Assembly (NCBI RefSeq): GCF_014695915.1 | Contig: NZ_JACJPF010000031.1 | Coordinates: 1-64,000 of the forward strand | From: Trichocoleus sp. FACHB-40 | Lineage (GTDB): Bacteria > Cyanobacteriota > Cyanobacteriia > Cyanobacteriales > FACHB-T130 | Length of the DNA stretch: 64,000 nucleotides | Direction of reading: 5' to 3' | Shown here: positions 53,533 to 62,461 of the stretch, one piece after another | Numbering within the stretch: the first letter of the stretch is position 1 | Layout: each line of letters starts with the position of its first letter | Position numbers and translations under genes: made by a program | Notes under the pieces: model-generated | Told to the model about the DNA's origin: nothing | Database searches by the model: none | Seen by the model: only the letters and a program-made list of their open reading frames with translations

Positions 53533-54909
53533 ATGGTAGCAGTAGCAATTCTTGCAGCAGGACGTGGAACGCGGATGAAATCGGATCTGCCCAAAGTTTT
53601 ACACTCTTTGGGAGGGCGATCGCTCGTCGAACGGGTTCTGCATAGTCTGTCCGAAATCAATCCATCTCGGTGTCTTGTCATTGTCGGGTATCAGGGCGAT
53701 CGCGTCAAAGACTCTCTTGCGGGGGTTATTAATCATTTGCCCCCAATTGGAAGTTTAGAGTTTGTCGAACAAACAGAACAGTTGGGTACAGGCCACGCCG
53801 TCCAGCAATTACTTCCCCACCTAGAAGGCTTCGCTGACGATTTGCTGGTTTTAAATGGGGATGTTCCTCTCTTGCGACCGCAAACCATCCAAAATCTGTT
53901 GCAGACTCATAAAACAAATCAAAACGCCGCTACCCTTCTCACCGCCCATCTCCCCAATCCTAAAGGCTATGGGCGGGTTTTTTGTAACGGTCAAAATCTG
54001 GTAAAAGAAATTGTGGAAGACCGGGACTGCACACCCGCTCAAAAGCAAAATCGTCGGATTAATGCAGGTGTTTACTGTTTCAAGTGGTCGCAACTAGAAA
54101 AGGTGCTGCCGCAACTGGTGGCGAACAATGACCAGCAGGAATACTATCTCACCGATGCAGTAAAATTCATGGCACCTGTGATGGCTGTGGATGTAGAGGA
54201 TTATCAGGAAATTCTCGGCATCAACGATCGCAAGCAGATGGCTTCGGCTTACGAAATATTACAAGAGCGGGTGAAAGATTCTTGGATGGCTGCTGGTGTC
54301 ACTCTGATTCACCCAGACACGATTACGATTGACGACACGGTGCAGCTTTCTCCCGATGTGGTCGTTGAACCCCAAACTCATCTGCGCGGACAAACGGTAA
54401 TTGGTGCAGGTAGTCGCATTGGCCCCGGTAGCTTGATTGAAAATAGCTCTATTGGGGAAAATGTGACGGTGCTTTATTCCGTGGTGACGGACAGCGCTGT
54501 TAAAAATGGCAGCCGAATTGGCCCTTACGCCCATCTGCGAGGTCATGTAGAGGTTGGGGAATCTTGCCGGGTCGGGAATTTTGTGGAATTGAAAAATAGC
54601 ACTTTGGGCGATCGCACAAATGTCGCTCACCTATCTTATTTAGGAGATGCCACACTGGGTAATAAAGTTAACATTGGTGCTGGGACAATTACGGCAAACT
54701 ACGACGGGGTGAAAAAGCATCCGACAACCATAGGCGATCGCACGAAAACTGGTTCTAACAGTGTTCTTGTCGCTCCCCTAACATTGGGAGAAGATGTGAC
54801 TGTTGCTGCTGGGAGCGTAGTTACAGAAGATGTGCCAGATGATTCTCTGGTAATTGCGCGATCGCGTCAAGTAATTAAACCCGGTTGGCGCTTGAACCCA
54901 GAAGAATAA
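53533..54909 (+). CDS. glmU: Bifunctional GlmU
   Basis: A 458-residue enzyme making UDP-N-acetylglucosamine for cell wall and lipopolysaccharide. The N-terminal uridylyltransferase has [18 protein letters not shown] (about 6-23), EQLGTGHAV and GDVPLL. The C-terminal acetyltransferase is a left-handed beta helix of hexapeptide repeats (about 255-450), with [23 protein letters not shown] and GANYDG-like [12 protein letters not shown] motifs. Full length. ATG at 53533 follows a run of short repeats and lacks a clear Shine-Dalgarno. A hairpin follows its stop. Confidence 0.97.
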   Translation: MVAVAILAAGRGTRMKSDLPKVLHSLGGRSLVERVLHSLSEINPSRCLVIVGYQGDRVKDSLAGVINHLPPIGSLEFVEQTEQLGTGHAVQQLLPHLEGFADDLLVLNGDVPLLRPQTIQNLLQTHKTNQNAATLLTAHLPNPKGYGRVFCNGQNLVKEIVEDRDCTPAQKQNRRINAGVYCFKWSQLEKVLPQLVANNDQQEYYLTDAVKFMAPVMAVDVEDYQEILGINDRKQMASAYEILQERVKDSWMAAGVTLIHPDTITIDDTVQLSPDVVVEPQTHLRGQTVIGAGSRIGPGSLIENSSIGENVTVLYSVVTDSAVKNGSRIGPYAHLRGHVEVGESCRVGNFVELKNSTLGDRTNVAHLSYLGDATLGNKVNIGAGTITANYDGVKKHPTTIGDRTKTGSNSVLVAPLTLGEDVTVAAGSVVTEDVPDDSLVIARSRQVIKPGWRLNPEE

Positions 54910-54923
54910 CTTTACCCGTCTTT

Positions 54924-54950
54924 GCGTTCCCAGCCAGAGACTGGGAACGC
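54924..54950 (+). terminator. Palindromic repeat after glmU
   Basis: GCGTTCCCAG / CTGGGAACGC perfect 10-bp stem with a 7-base loop, 15 bp after the stop codon. No T-run. It belongs to a dispersed cyanobacterial palindrome type and may block read-through between convergent genes. Confidence 0.6.
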
Positions 54951-54970
54951 ACAAATCGAGAATGTCAATG

Positions 54971-55276
54971 TTATTCGTCCTCAGCATCTGCAAATAAAGA
55001 GCCTAAATTGCGTCTGCCACTCACGACTCGCATGATTTCAATAACATCATCTTTGACTCGATAGAAAATAATGAATCCTTCCAAAGGAAGTCCGCGCAGG
55101 TAAGAACGAATCTGAGGATAGCCACGTCCCATCTCTGGGAAACGAACCAACTGTTTACACCTTTCATTGAAGGCCTGAAACCAGCGTTCCCCTGCCTCCA
55201 AATTGCAAGCCAGAAAATAATTACTAATTTCGTCTAAATCTTGGTTGGCTTCAGGTGCAATAATATGGCGACTCAT
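54971..55276 (-). CDS. RelE/ParE family toxin
   Basis: A 101-residue toxin of the ParE/RelE superfamily. Motifs: EANQDLDEISNYFLA near 8-22, AGERWFQAFNERCKQLVRFPEMGRGYPQIRSYLRGLPLEGFIIFYRV and a VVSGRRNL end, with the usual C-terminal arginines. ParE members inhibit DNA gyrase, RelE members cleave mRNA; which applies cannot be decided. Its ATG overlaps the antitoxin stop by 4 bp (ATGA), so toxin synthesis depends on antitoxin translation. A short acidic tail (ADAEDE) closes it. Confidence 0.9.
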   Translation of the reverse strand: MSRHIIAPEANQDLDEISNYFLACNLEAGERWFQAFNERCKQLVRFPEMGRGYPQIRSYLRGLPLEGFIIFYRVKDDVIEIMRVVSGRRNLGSLFADAEDE

Positions 55277-55539
55277 CCTCGATCTTGGCGAACTTGACGA
55301 AATCTTTCTAAAATACGGTTCACAACTTCTTCACCGTCTTGACCTTCGCCTCGATCTAAAGATGCAGCAGCAGCATCTATTTTCTCACGAGTTTCTTGCA
55401 CCCACTGTTCGTAATCCTTATCCCGTTCTTCCAGCAGTCGAAAGGCTTCTATAATAACCTGATCGACGGTTTGATACTTCCCAGTTTTCAGTTGCTCTTG
55501 AATGAATTGCTCTTGTTCTGGCTTTAATGAAATGCTCAT
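55273..55539 (-). CDS. ParD-like antitoxin
   Basis: An 88-residue antitoxin. The N-terminal ribbon-helix-helix (SISLKPEQEQFIQEQLKTGKYQTVDQVIIEAFRLLEERD, residues 2-40) should bind the promoter of its own operon; the C-terminal half is charged and would wrap the toxin. The frame opens earlier at 55569, but the ATG at 55539 fits the family. Together with the overlapping toxin it forms a type II module, usually autoregulated. It lies between glmU and the isoaspartyl peptidase gene. Confidence 0.88.
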   Translation of the reverse strand: MSISLKPEQEQFIQEQLKTGKYQTVDQVIIEAFRLLEERDKDYEQWVQETREKIDAAAASLDRGEGQDGEEVVNRILERFRQVRQDRG

Positions 55540-55688
55540 AGCGATTGATACAGGAGTTTTTCCTATCATAAAGCGATCGCCCTTGGACGCTCCCTGATAG
55601 GCGACAGCCTTGCCGAATGCCTGCCCTATATGAGTGCAATGCTTTCGGCATGGTGGTGTATGACCAAAGCGCCTAACTAACGCTTAAT

Positions 55689-56648
55689 TTAAGCTACAAA
55701 GCCTGTGAGGGTGTCTCCAGTCCATTCCAGAGTGTCGCCGATCTTTTCGCCAGTGTGAAAAGCAGAAAGGAGGACTTCACTGGTTTTGCCAAAAGCGATC
55801 GCGCCTGTCGCATCAATTCCAATCGCCCCAAAATCTCGGCGGTGGTGATAAGCTTCGCCAAACGAGCGCTCAAATGCTTGGGCAAGAGATAGGCCATCAG
55901 TGACACGTACCACAATCCGCGCCGCCAGACACTCATCAATGATGTCTTCCCCAATACCCGTACAACTGATCGCTGCTTTCTGGGTGGCGTAGTTGCCAGC
56001 TGGCATAGCTGAGTCACTAACCCGCCCAATTCGCTCAAAACCCTTGCCACCCGTCGAAGTTCCGGCAGCTAAGTTTCCTTGCCCATCTAGAGCCACTACA
56101 CCAATCGTTCCAACTCCTGCCTTACTTGGCTCAACCAGCTCTTGTTCCGCTATGACTCCAGCAGCTTCTTTGATAAAGTTCTCATCGCGTTCCTGAAGCC
56201 ATTCCTGCAACCGGATCTCGATCATGGGATTGTAGACTGGAACTTGCAATTCCCGGATTAGTTCCATCGCCCCAAAATCCGACAGCACCCGATCCGCAGA
56301 CGTTTGTAAAGCTTGAGCTAACTCAATCGGATGTTGTACCCGCGAGACATTGATTACACCACTGAAACGCTGACTTTCCCCATCCATCAGCGAAGCACTC
56401 ATGCGAATTTGCCCGTCTGATTGCAGTACGGAACCTGTTCCAGCATTAAAGCGGGGATCGTCCTCTAGCATATGGCAAGCACTGACAACTGCGGCTGAGG
56501 CAGTTGCTCCTGCCATCAGCAACAAGTAAACTTCCTCTACGACTTTGTATAGAGATTGGCGTACTGCATCAACTCCCCCTTTACTCTTGAGAGAGCTTCC
56601 GGCACCGCCGTGAATGATAAGCTTGGGTTGCACCTGGTTAACTGACAT
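55689..56648 (-). CDS. iaaA: Isoaspartyl peptidase/L-asparaginase (plant type)
   Basis: A 319-residue Ntn hydrolase that splits isoaspartyl dipeptides and asparagine, clearing damaged protein products and stored cyanophycin breakdown dipeptides. IIHGGAGSS opens the alpha subunit, FNAGTGSVLQSDG binds the sodium loop, and autocleavage occurs before T181 in GVGTIGVVALD, followed by GNLAAGTSTGG and GRVSDSAMPAG. All parts are intact. In cyanobacteria the enzyme finishes cyanophycin degradation to aspartate and arginine. No cyanophycinase gene is adjacent. Confidence 0.94.
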   Translation of the reverse strand: MSVNQVQPKLIIHGGAGSSLKSKGGVDAVRQSLYKVVEEVYLLLMAGATASAAVVSACHMLEDDPRFNAGTGSVLQSDGQIRMSASLMDGESQRFSGVINVSRVQHPIELAQALQTSADRVLSDFGAMELIRELQVPVYNPMIEIRLQEWLQERDENFIKEAAGVIAEQELVEPSKAGVGTIGVVALDGQGNLAAGTSTGGKGFERIGRVSDSAMPAGNYATQKAAISCTGIGEDIIDECLAARIVVRVTDGLSLAQAFERSFGEAYHHRRDFGAIGIDATGAIAFGKTSEVLLSAFHTGEKIGDTLEWTGDTLTGFVA

Positions 56649-56689
56649 TCCTTGAACCTTTGTAATGCGTGATATTTAGCGAGGATTAG

Positions 56690-56742
56690 GGATTGGGGAT
56701 GGGGAATTGGAAGGAATCTTACCCAGTCCCCAGCCCGCAGCC
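56690..56742. repeat. GGGGATT-type STRR between iaaA and the DUF2256 gene
   Basis: GATTGGGGATGGGGAATTGG on one side and CCCAGTCCCCAGCCC on the other, degenerate heptamers of the same family as elsewhere. The two arms are partly complementary. Confidence 0.7.
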
Positions 56743-56745
56743 ATT

Positions 56746-56889
56746 TTATGAGCGGCGGCGGCGACAGCGCTCCGAACAGTATTTCACATCATCCCAGCAA
56801 TCAGCCCATTTTTTGCGCCAAGTGAAGGGACGTTGACATACCGGGCAAATTTTTGTGGGTAAGTCGGACTTGGAACGAACACGCTTCAT
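56746..56889 (-). CDS. DUF2256 family zinc-ribbon protein
   Basis: A 47-residue basic protein with two pairs of cysteines (CPVC at 15-18 and CSERC at 38-42) and the motif [24 protein letters not shown]. This matches the DUF2256 pattern, a small treble-clef/zinc-ribbon-like family of unknown function, widespread in bacteria. ATG at 56889. The gene is too short for ordinary frame finders. In some genomes DUF2256 lies beside photolyase or cryptochrome genes; no such neighbour is present here. It is divergent from trmJ by about 107 bp. Confidence 0.9.
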   Translation of the reverse strand: MKRVRSKSDLPTKICPVCQRPFTWRKKWADCWDDVKYCSERCRRRRS

Positions 56890-56996
56890 GCTAAGTTGAC
56901 GATACATTGCTATTTAATTTTACGTAACAATTAGGGCAGGATGGCTACTATCTGTCTACAGATAGATGTGCTTTTTACTGTTTTCTTGAGTAAGTC

Positions 56997-57809
56997 ATGG
57001 ATGAAACCACATTAACGAGGGTGCGGATTGTGTTGGTGGAGCCAGCTGGCGCTCGAAATGTTGGTGCTGTGGCTCGTGTGATGAAAAATATGGGGCTGCG
57101 TCAGTTGGTGCTGGTGAATCCCCAATGCGATCGCCTCTGTGAAGAAGCTGTGCATATGGCAGTTCATGCCCTAGATGTGTTGGAACAAGCCCAGGTAGTT
57201 GCCACAATGCCAGAAGCATTATCCGGGTGTACTCGTGCGATCGCTACCACTGCCCGCGTCCGAAGTATAGAAACTCATCTGGAAAATCCCAGAACCGCTT
57301 TACCGTGGTTGATTGCAGAACCAGTGTCATCAGCTTTGATTTTTGGCCCCGAAGATCGGGGGTTAAGTAATGCGGAATTGAATTATGCTCAACGATTTGT
57401 ACGCATTGCCACCAATCCGGAGTATCCTTCTTTAAATCTGGCAGCTGCTGTTGGCATTTGTTGTTACGAGCTTTATTCGTCAGTAATCAGCGAATTGTCA
57501 AGTTGTCAGGTTGAGTTGTCAGATTTTAATAGCTTGGCAACCTTTCAATCTGACAATATTGAAACGCCGACTGAAACTGCACCCTTAGAACTCTTAGAGG
57601 GGTATTATCAGCAGATGGAAGCTGTGTTATTAAAAATGGGTTATCTGTATCCCCACACTGCGACAAGTCGCATGGAAAAATTTCGCCGCATCTTCAATCG
57701 AGGTAATTTAAGCAAAGAGGAAGTAGCTATGCTTAGAGGGATTTTTAGTCAAATGGATTGGGCGCTGCAATTTTTACCCGAATCAGCAATAGGCGATCTC
57801 AAGCAATAG
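56997..57809 (+). CDS. trmJ: tRNA 2'-O-methyltransferase TrmJ-like (SpoU family)
   Basis: A 270-residue SPOUT methyltransferase that would methylate the 2'-OH of nucleotide 32 in tRNA. Motif 1 VEPAGARNVGAVARVMKNMGL (about 15-35), motif 2 ALIFGPEDRGLSNAEL (about 112-127) and motif 3 PSLNLAAAVGICCYEL (about 143-158) build the knotted SAM site. The C-terminal 80 residues form the TrmJ-type helical extension. ATG at 56997 starts a typical N-terminus. STRR sequence follows 18 bp after the stop. Confidence 0.92.
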   Translation: MDETTLTRVRIVLVEPAGARNVGAVARVMKNMGLRQLVLVNPQCDRLCEEAVHMAVHALDVLEQAQVVATMPEALSGCTRAIATTARVRSIETHLENPRTALPWLIAEPVSSALIFGPEDRGLSNAELNYAQRFVRIATNPEYPSLNLAAAVGICCYELYSSVISELSSCQVELSDFNSLATFQSDNIETPTETAPLELLEGYYQQMEAVLLKMGYLYPHTATSRMEKFRRIFNRGNLSKEEVAMLRGIFSQMDWALQFLPESAIGDLKQ

Positions 57810-57827
57810 GACGCGCCATAGAATAGG

Positions 57828-57900
57828 GGATTGGGGACTGGGGACTGGGGACTGGGGACTGGGAAAATTTCCCAATCCAAAATCCAAAATCCAAAATCGA
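57828..57900. repeat. Mixed STRR array (GGGGACT and ATCCAAA units)
   Basis: One GGGGATT and four GGGGACT units followed by CCCAATCC and three perfect ATCCAAA units. Two heptamer families lie side by side here, between trmJ and the beta-lactamase-fold gene. Confidence 0.88.
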
Positions 57901-57968
57901 TGTCGCCTGTACAGTGGTTGGGCGCTCTTTTTAACAACTAACAGCTAATAATGGTGGAGGAGTTGGGA

Positions 57969-59570
57969 GTGACTCAGCAGCCTGCAAATCAGTCAGTTGT
58001 GCCAGAGGTATCAGTGGGGAGTAAGTATACAGGCAAAGGGCAAACGCCCGACAAGGTTCGCGCCGCCATCCGCGAACGTCGCCGCCGAAAGGAAAAAAGT
58101 CAAATTGCATCGCCAACACAGCGCGAAGCATCTAGCAGCCCAGTGTCACGACGTACACCCTTGGTAAGGGTGGAAGACAAGCGTCAACCTGGAATTGGGA
58201 GTGAGGAATTACGGGCGGATTTAGGGCAGAAAGCGGCTTTGGAAACAGAAAGACGGAAATCGTACTTGTCGGCGCGATCGCAAAGCAGTACAGATTTGAC
58301 TCGTGGAGGGCAACAAGCACGTCGGCGTACCGGCCGAGTGCGCCAGAGAGCAAATGCCAATCAGTCAATCTTTGCTGCCTCCTCAGAGCCAAGGAATAAT
58401 GTTACACGCCTGAAAAAACCTTCTGCGTCTTTACCTGTCAATCTGCCAGTAAATAAGTCAACTCGTCGGACAAAACCTCAACGCCCGGTATCGCCTCTGC
58501 TATACGCTGCCCGTCTGTTGATTTTGGGGGTAGGAGTAGGGGCGATCGCTGGTACTTTATTATCAGCCTGGGACCCAGCCAAGCGCCAACTAACAGGCGC
58601 TATTAATCCAGAAGTCGCGATCGCTCAAAATTCAGCCGTTGGCGGCGAAGCACTAACTTCAGGACAACCGAATACTCAGAACTTACCACCAACTGCGCTC
58701 GCTGTGGGCGAAGAAATCCCAACTTTAAAAGCCAAAGTGCAAGCTTTGGTAACGCAAAATCCCAAATTTCAGCCGGGAGTATTTTTAGTAGATTTGGAAA
58801 CCAATGCTTACCTAGACTTGTCGGGAAGCGAAGTTTTCGCCGCCGCCAGCACGATCAAGGTGCCAATTTTGGTCGCCTTTTTTCAGGATGTCGATGCTGG
58901 CAAAATCCGTTTGGATGAAAAATTAACTTTAGAGCAAAATGCGATCGGGGGTGGAAGCGGCGACTTGCAGTACAAAAAGCCAGGGACGCAGTACACAGCC
59001 CTGGAAGTGGCAACCAAGATGATTATCATCAGTGACAACACTGCCACAAATATGCTAATCCAGCGTATGGGGGGCGCTCAGGCGCTCAATCAGCGCTTCC
59101 AATCTTGGGGCTTAACAGCAACAGTAATTAACAACCCACTTCCAGACTTGGAAGGAACCAACACAAGCACTCCTAAAGATTTGGCGAATTTGATGGCAAT
59201 GGTTAATCAAGGAAATTTGATGTCTTTGCCATCACGCGATCGCTTGTTGGACATCATGCAGCGAACAGTAACTAACTCGTTGCTACCAAAGGGACTCGGA
59301 AAAGGCGCTACCATCGCCCACAAGACCGGGGATATCGGCTCTTTACTCGCAGACGTTGGTTTAATCGATTTGCCTAGTGGCAAGCGCTACATAGCTGCTG
59401 TGATGGTGAAACGCCCCCACAACGATTACAAAGCCTCGGAGTTGATTCGTCAGATTTCTCGTATAGCTTATCAATACTTCAGCGCACCGCCATCAGTCCC
59501 TGATGCAACTGAAGTGTCTCCCATACCTAAGCCTGTGACTGCGGGAAATAATACCAGTTTTATTAATTAA
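57969..59570 (+). CDS. Membrane-anchored class A beta-lactamase-fold serine hydrolase
   Basis: A 533-residue protein (539 if started at ATG 57951). The ATG lacks a ribosome site, while GTG at 57969 follows a GGAGGAG stretch by six bases, so GTG is preferred. The first 180 residues are basic, Arg/Lys/Ser/Pro rich and probably disordered in the cytoplasm. One membrane helix (about 180-202) follows. The C-terminal domain has the active residues in 57951 numbering: S300 and K303 in STIK, SDN at 361-363 and KTG at 458-460, a penicilloyl-type serine hydrolase. It may act on peptidoglycan or on beta-lactams; activity is not proven. Confidence 0.85.
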   Translation: MTQQPANQSVVPEVSVGSKYTGKGQTPDKVRAAIRERRRRKEKSQIASPTQREASSSPVSRRTPLVRVEDKRQPGIGSEELRADLGQKAALETERRKSYLSARSQSSTDLTRGGQQARRRTGRVRQRANANQSIFAASSEPRNNVTRLKKPSASLPVNLPVNKSTRRTKPQRPVSPLLYAARLLILGVGVGAIAGTLLSAWDPAKRQLTGAINPEVAIAQNSAVGGEALTSGQPNTQNLPPTALAVGEEIPTLKAKVQALVTQNPKFQPGVFLVDLETNAYLDLSGSEVFAAASTIKVPILVAFFQDVDAGKIRLDEKLTLEQNAIGGGSGDLQYKKPGTQYTALEVATKMIIISDNTATNMLIQRMGGAQALNQRFQSWGLTATVINNPLPDLEGTNTSTPKDLANLMAMVNQGNLMSLPSRDRLLDIMQRTVTNSLLPKGLGKGATIAHKTGDIGSLLADVGLIDLPSGKRYIAAVMVKRPHNDYKASELIRQISRIAYQYFSAPPSVPDATEVSPIPKPVTAGNNTSFIN

Positions 59571-59641
59571 GGGACTGGGGACTGGGGATTGGGGATTGGG
59601 TAAGACTTTTTACTAATCCCCAATTAGCAATTAGCTATTAG
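59571..59641. repeat. GGGGACT/GGGGATT STRR and TAGCTAT repeats
   Basis: Starts right after the hydrolase stop codon: GGGACTGGGGACTGGGGATTGGGGATTGGG, then after a gap CCCCAATTAGCAATTAGCTATTAGCTATT. It separates two convergent genes and can form a partial hairpin. Confidence 0.85.
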
Positions 59642-60655
59642 CTATTGAGTAACAAGTGATAACTGCTCCAGAGTTTGCCAAATTTCCTGCAATAAAGGGT
59701 CTAGTCCAATTCGCGCCACTGCTGAAATAGCAAAGACGGGTGCATCAGTCAAAGAACGTAACTGTTGCGCGATCGCTTCTACATCGCGTTCCCCTGGAGC
59801 CAGCGCATCCACCTTATTGAGTGCTATAAATTGCGGACGTTCCGTTAAACCCCGCCCGTAAGCCTCTAACTCCTGCTGTATAGTTTGATACGCCTCAATT
59901 GGATCGTCGCTGGTAACGTCAATCATGTGCAGCAGTAAGCGGGTGCGCTCAATGTGACGCAAAAAGTCGTGACCTAATCCGACACCCGTATGAGCGCCCT
60001 CAATTAAACCAGGAATATCGGCAAACACAGTACCATCGCCGTTGGGTTTGCGTACCACGCCCAAATTCGGCACCAAAGTTGTGAAAGGATAATCTGCCAC
60101 CTTTGGTCTGGCAGCAGAAATCGATGAAATCAGGGTAGACTTACCCGCATTGGGTAAACCAATAATTCCAACTTCAGCTAACAGCTTCAGTTCCATACGT
60201 AGGTGCCGTTTTTCACCAGGCAGCCCATCTAAGGCATACTCTGGCGCTCGGTTGCGATTGCTCAGGAAATATTGATTTCCCAATCCGCCCTTGCCACCTT
60301 GAGCTATACAAAAAGTTTGCTTTGGCTCGACCAAATCAGCCAACAGTTCATCCGTTTCGGCATCATAAATCATAGTGCCACTGGGGACATTAATCACGCG
60401 ATCGCGTCCCGCCGCACCAGTCCGATTATTCGGGCCTCCCCGCTCTCCGTCGTCTGCCTTAAAACGATGGTTGAACCTAAAGTCCAGCAGCGTTTGCAAA
60501 TTCTCTTGAACTACTAGATACACCGAGCCGCCGCGTCCCCCATTACCACCCGATGGGCCGCCTGCTGGCACATACTTTTCCCGGCGAAAAGCGACAATTC
60601 CATCGCCACCTTTTCCCGCCTCAACTTCAACTTCTGCCTGATCGATAAATTGCAT
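59642..60655 (-). CDS. obgE: GTPase ObgE
   Basis: A 337-residue GTPase involved in ribosome assembly, stress response and cell cycle control. The N-terminal glycine-rich Obg fold (residues 1-158) has [37 protein letters not shown]. The G domain has the P-loop [23 protein letters not shown] (switch I), [26 protein letters not shown] (G3) and NKVD (G4). It stops after the G domain, without the C-terminal OCT domain, which is common in shorter bacterial Obg. ATG at 60655. Confidence 0.96.
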   Translation of the reverse strand: MQFIDQAEVEVEAGKGGDGIVAFRREKYVPAGGPSGGNGGRGGSVYLVVQENLQTLLDFRFNHRFKADDGERGGPNNRTGAAGRDRVINVPSGTMIYDAETDELLADLVEPKQTFCIAQGGKGGLGNQYFLSNRNRAPEYALDGLPGEKRHLRMELKLLAEVGIIGLPNAGKSTLISSISAARPKVADYPFTTLVPNLGVVRKPNGDGTVFADIPGLIEGAHTGVGLGHDFLRHIERTRLLLHMIDVTSDDPIEAYQTIQQELEAYGRGLTERPQFIALNKVDALAPGERDVEAIAQQLRSLTDAPVFAISAVARIGLDPLLQEIWQTLEQLSLVTQ

Positions 60656-60676
60656 AATTACTAATTGAAAGGTTGC

Positions 60677-60730
60677 TAATTGCTGATGGCTAATTGTTCA
60701 TTGTTCATTGCTATTAGCCATCAGCAATTA
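60677..60730 (-). terminator. Long hairpin at the end of the TerB/Mo-nitro_C gene
   Basis: TAATTGCTGATGGCTAAT and ATTAGCCATCAGCAATTA form an 18-bp perfect stem with an 18-base loop rich in TTGTTCA repeats. The stop codon of the upstream gene lies inside one arm. Confidence 0.7.
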
Positions 60731-61414
60731 ACAGTAAGTCGAAACATCTTCTCCACAATCATCCGCCAGATAGGACAAAGCCCGGAAGCGCAAACCTACT
60801 AACTGTTCGTAGAGAGGATTGAGCTTGCAAAGTGGCGGGATGTGGACAATCTTTTGCCCGAACAGCTTAACATCTCGCTCGAACGGACACTGAGCGGGAA
60901 TCATTTTACACAAAAATCGGGCTAATCGCTGGTCATGAATTTCTAACCCGTCAAGCCAAACTCTGACAGGTTGCAGCACCACGCGATTTTTGATCCGAGC
61001 CGCCGCCCCTGTCTCCAGTTTAGAGTCAATCTGACCTCCTGGGCTGGATTTCAGCGCCTGTCGCAGCACGGACAGCGCTTTTGGCTCCTGTCCCAATGCC
61101 TGACAAAACTCGCTCAACAATTGATCCTCGCTGGAGGAATAGACACCATCAGCTACTGCCACCATTACAGCAGTACGCAGGAAATTTTCTGCGGCGCGGG
61201 CATCTTTTCCAAAAGCTGCTGCCAGTTCATCGGGTGTAATTTGTTCAAGTGATGCGAAATCACTATCAAGAGCCAGTTCATCTTGAGCCAGCGATGCAAT
61301 TAATTTTTGTTCTTCGGCATCAAAATCGCCGTCTGCCCAAGCAAGCGTCAGCAAACCGCGTATCCAAGCCGTCATTTGCTGGCTAGTGTAGGGAGATTGA
61401 AGCACGCTTGTCAT
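60728..61414 (-). CDS. TerB-like protein with Mo-dependent nitrogenase C-terminal (Mo-nitro_C) domain
   Basis: A 228-residue fusion. The N-terminal 115 residues form two TerB-like helical repeats (LLTLAWADGDFDAEEQKLI, then VMVAVADGVYSSSEDQLL), metal-binding-like acidic loops. The last 85 residues match Mo-nitro_C: VRVWLDGLEIHDQRLARFLCKMIPAQCPFERDVKLFG, IPPLCKLNPLYEQLVGLRFRALSYL and the C-terminal cysteine. In cyanobacteria this module occurs in short proteins near nif genes and elsewhere; it is not part of nitrogenase itself. It lies next to obgE, outside a nif cluster. Confidence 0.9.
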   Translation of the reverse strand: MTSVLQSPYTSQQMTAWIRGLLTLAWADGDFDAEEQKLIASLAQDELALDSDFASLEQITPDELAAAFGKDARAAENFLRTAVMVAVADGVYSSSEDQLLSEFCQALGQEPKALSVLRQALKSSPGGQIDSKLETGAAARIKNRVVLQPVRVWLDGLEIHDQRLARFLCKMIPAQCPFERDVKLFGQKIVHIPPLCKLNPLYEQLVGLRFRALSYLADDCGEDVSTYC

Positions 61415-61542
61415 AAAACTCTAATTTTGGTTGAATGTACGTTGCGATCGCTTTAAGTCGATTTTAGCTCTGGCTCTGACGCACTTGTTTATCTAAAAGA
61501 CTCAACTACTTGCTGAACACCGTTTTTGGCGAATTTAGCAGA

Positions 61543-61616
61543 GTTAGGATCGTTTCTCTCTTCGATCCTAACCAGCTTTGCGTACACACGCGGGGGGTTT
61601 TCTGTCAGGAAAACCC
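61543..61616 (-). terminator. Two hairpins after comF
   Basis: GGGTTTTC/GAAAACCC (61595-61616) and GTTAGGATCG/CGATCCTAAC (61543-61572) lie directly past the comF stop. The first one ends on the first base of the comF stop codon. No T-run follows on the minus strand. Confidence 0.5.
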
Positions 61617-62302
61617 TACTTGTGGACTGTTTTTTGGAAATTTTTTGGTGTAGCGATCGCTACCAGCCCGTATACTGGAATACCTTGCCCCTTCAGGGTT
61701 TCACTTGCCGCTTTAGCTGTCGCCCCGGTAGTATAAATATCATCCAATAGTAGTACAGAGCGAGATGGACGCGATCGCCTAAAGCCTTTCCCCAAACTGA
61801 AAGCTCCAGCTAAATTTTGTTCTCTCTGAGTACCAGATAAGCTAAATTGAGCTTCAGTCTCCCGAATACGTTCCAAGCCGCATTTTTGTAAGGGGAGGCG
61901 GGTGAACTCGCAAAAGCTTTGTGCTAATAAGTCAGCTTGGTCATATCCACGCTTTTTGCGCTTCTCTGCGTGCATGGGAACGGGAACAACGACTAGAGAT
62001 GGAGAAGACATAGGAGAATTTAACCAAGCTTGACCTAACCAATGGCCCAAAGGACGAGCTATCTGGGGTTGGTTTTCATATTTTAAGGCAGCGATCGCTC
62101 TTTTTATTGCGCCCCCATAAACTCCCCAGGCAAATACAGGAAATTCCTCTTCCCATTGGGCGTAATTTGATGATTGGCAGCGTTGAAGTTGTCTGTAACA
62201 ATCGTGACAAAATTCTTTGGGAGTTGGGCGCTGGCAAAGAGGACAACTAGACTCAATAAAAAGATTTAGCAAGCTTTGGAAAATCTGATGGCTGTTCCCC
62301 AT
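61616..62302 (-). CDS. comF: ComF family phosphoribosyltransferase-fold protein
   Basis: A 228-residue protein of the ComF family, linked in other bacteria to DNA uptake and processing of incoming single-stranded DNA. An N-terminal zinc ribbon has C20-x-x-C23 and C32-x-x-C35. A type I phosphoribosyltransferase fold follows, with the PRPP-loop-like VLLLDDIYTTGATAKAASETL near residues 180-201. GTG at 62311 precedes, but the ATG at 62302 has a GGAG site 8 bases ahead. In naturally transformable cyanobacteria comF is needed for transformation. The gene stands alone. Confidence 0.92.
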   Translation of the reverse strand: MGNSHQIFQSLLNLFIESSCPLCQRPTPKEFCHDCYRQLQRCQSSNYAQWEEEFPVFAWGVYGGAIKRAIAALKYENQPQIARPLGHWLGQAWLNSPMSSPSLVVVPVPMHAEKRKKRGYDQADLLAQSFCEFTRLPLQKCGLERIRETEAQFSLSGTQREQNLAGAFSLGKGFRRSRPSRSVLLLDDIYTTGATAKAASETLKGQGIPVYGLVAIATPKNFQKTVHK

Positions 62303-62461
62303 TTTCGGCACTCCAACCTAATCAACTATTTTTAATCCTGGCTTAAAATGGTTATCTATAAAGCAAGTTAAACCTAACTATAAGAATTATTTATATTTTT
62401 GTGAAAATCAACCCACAACGCTCAGGTATTACCTGAGTATTATCATCTCAGAGGAAATCTC

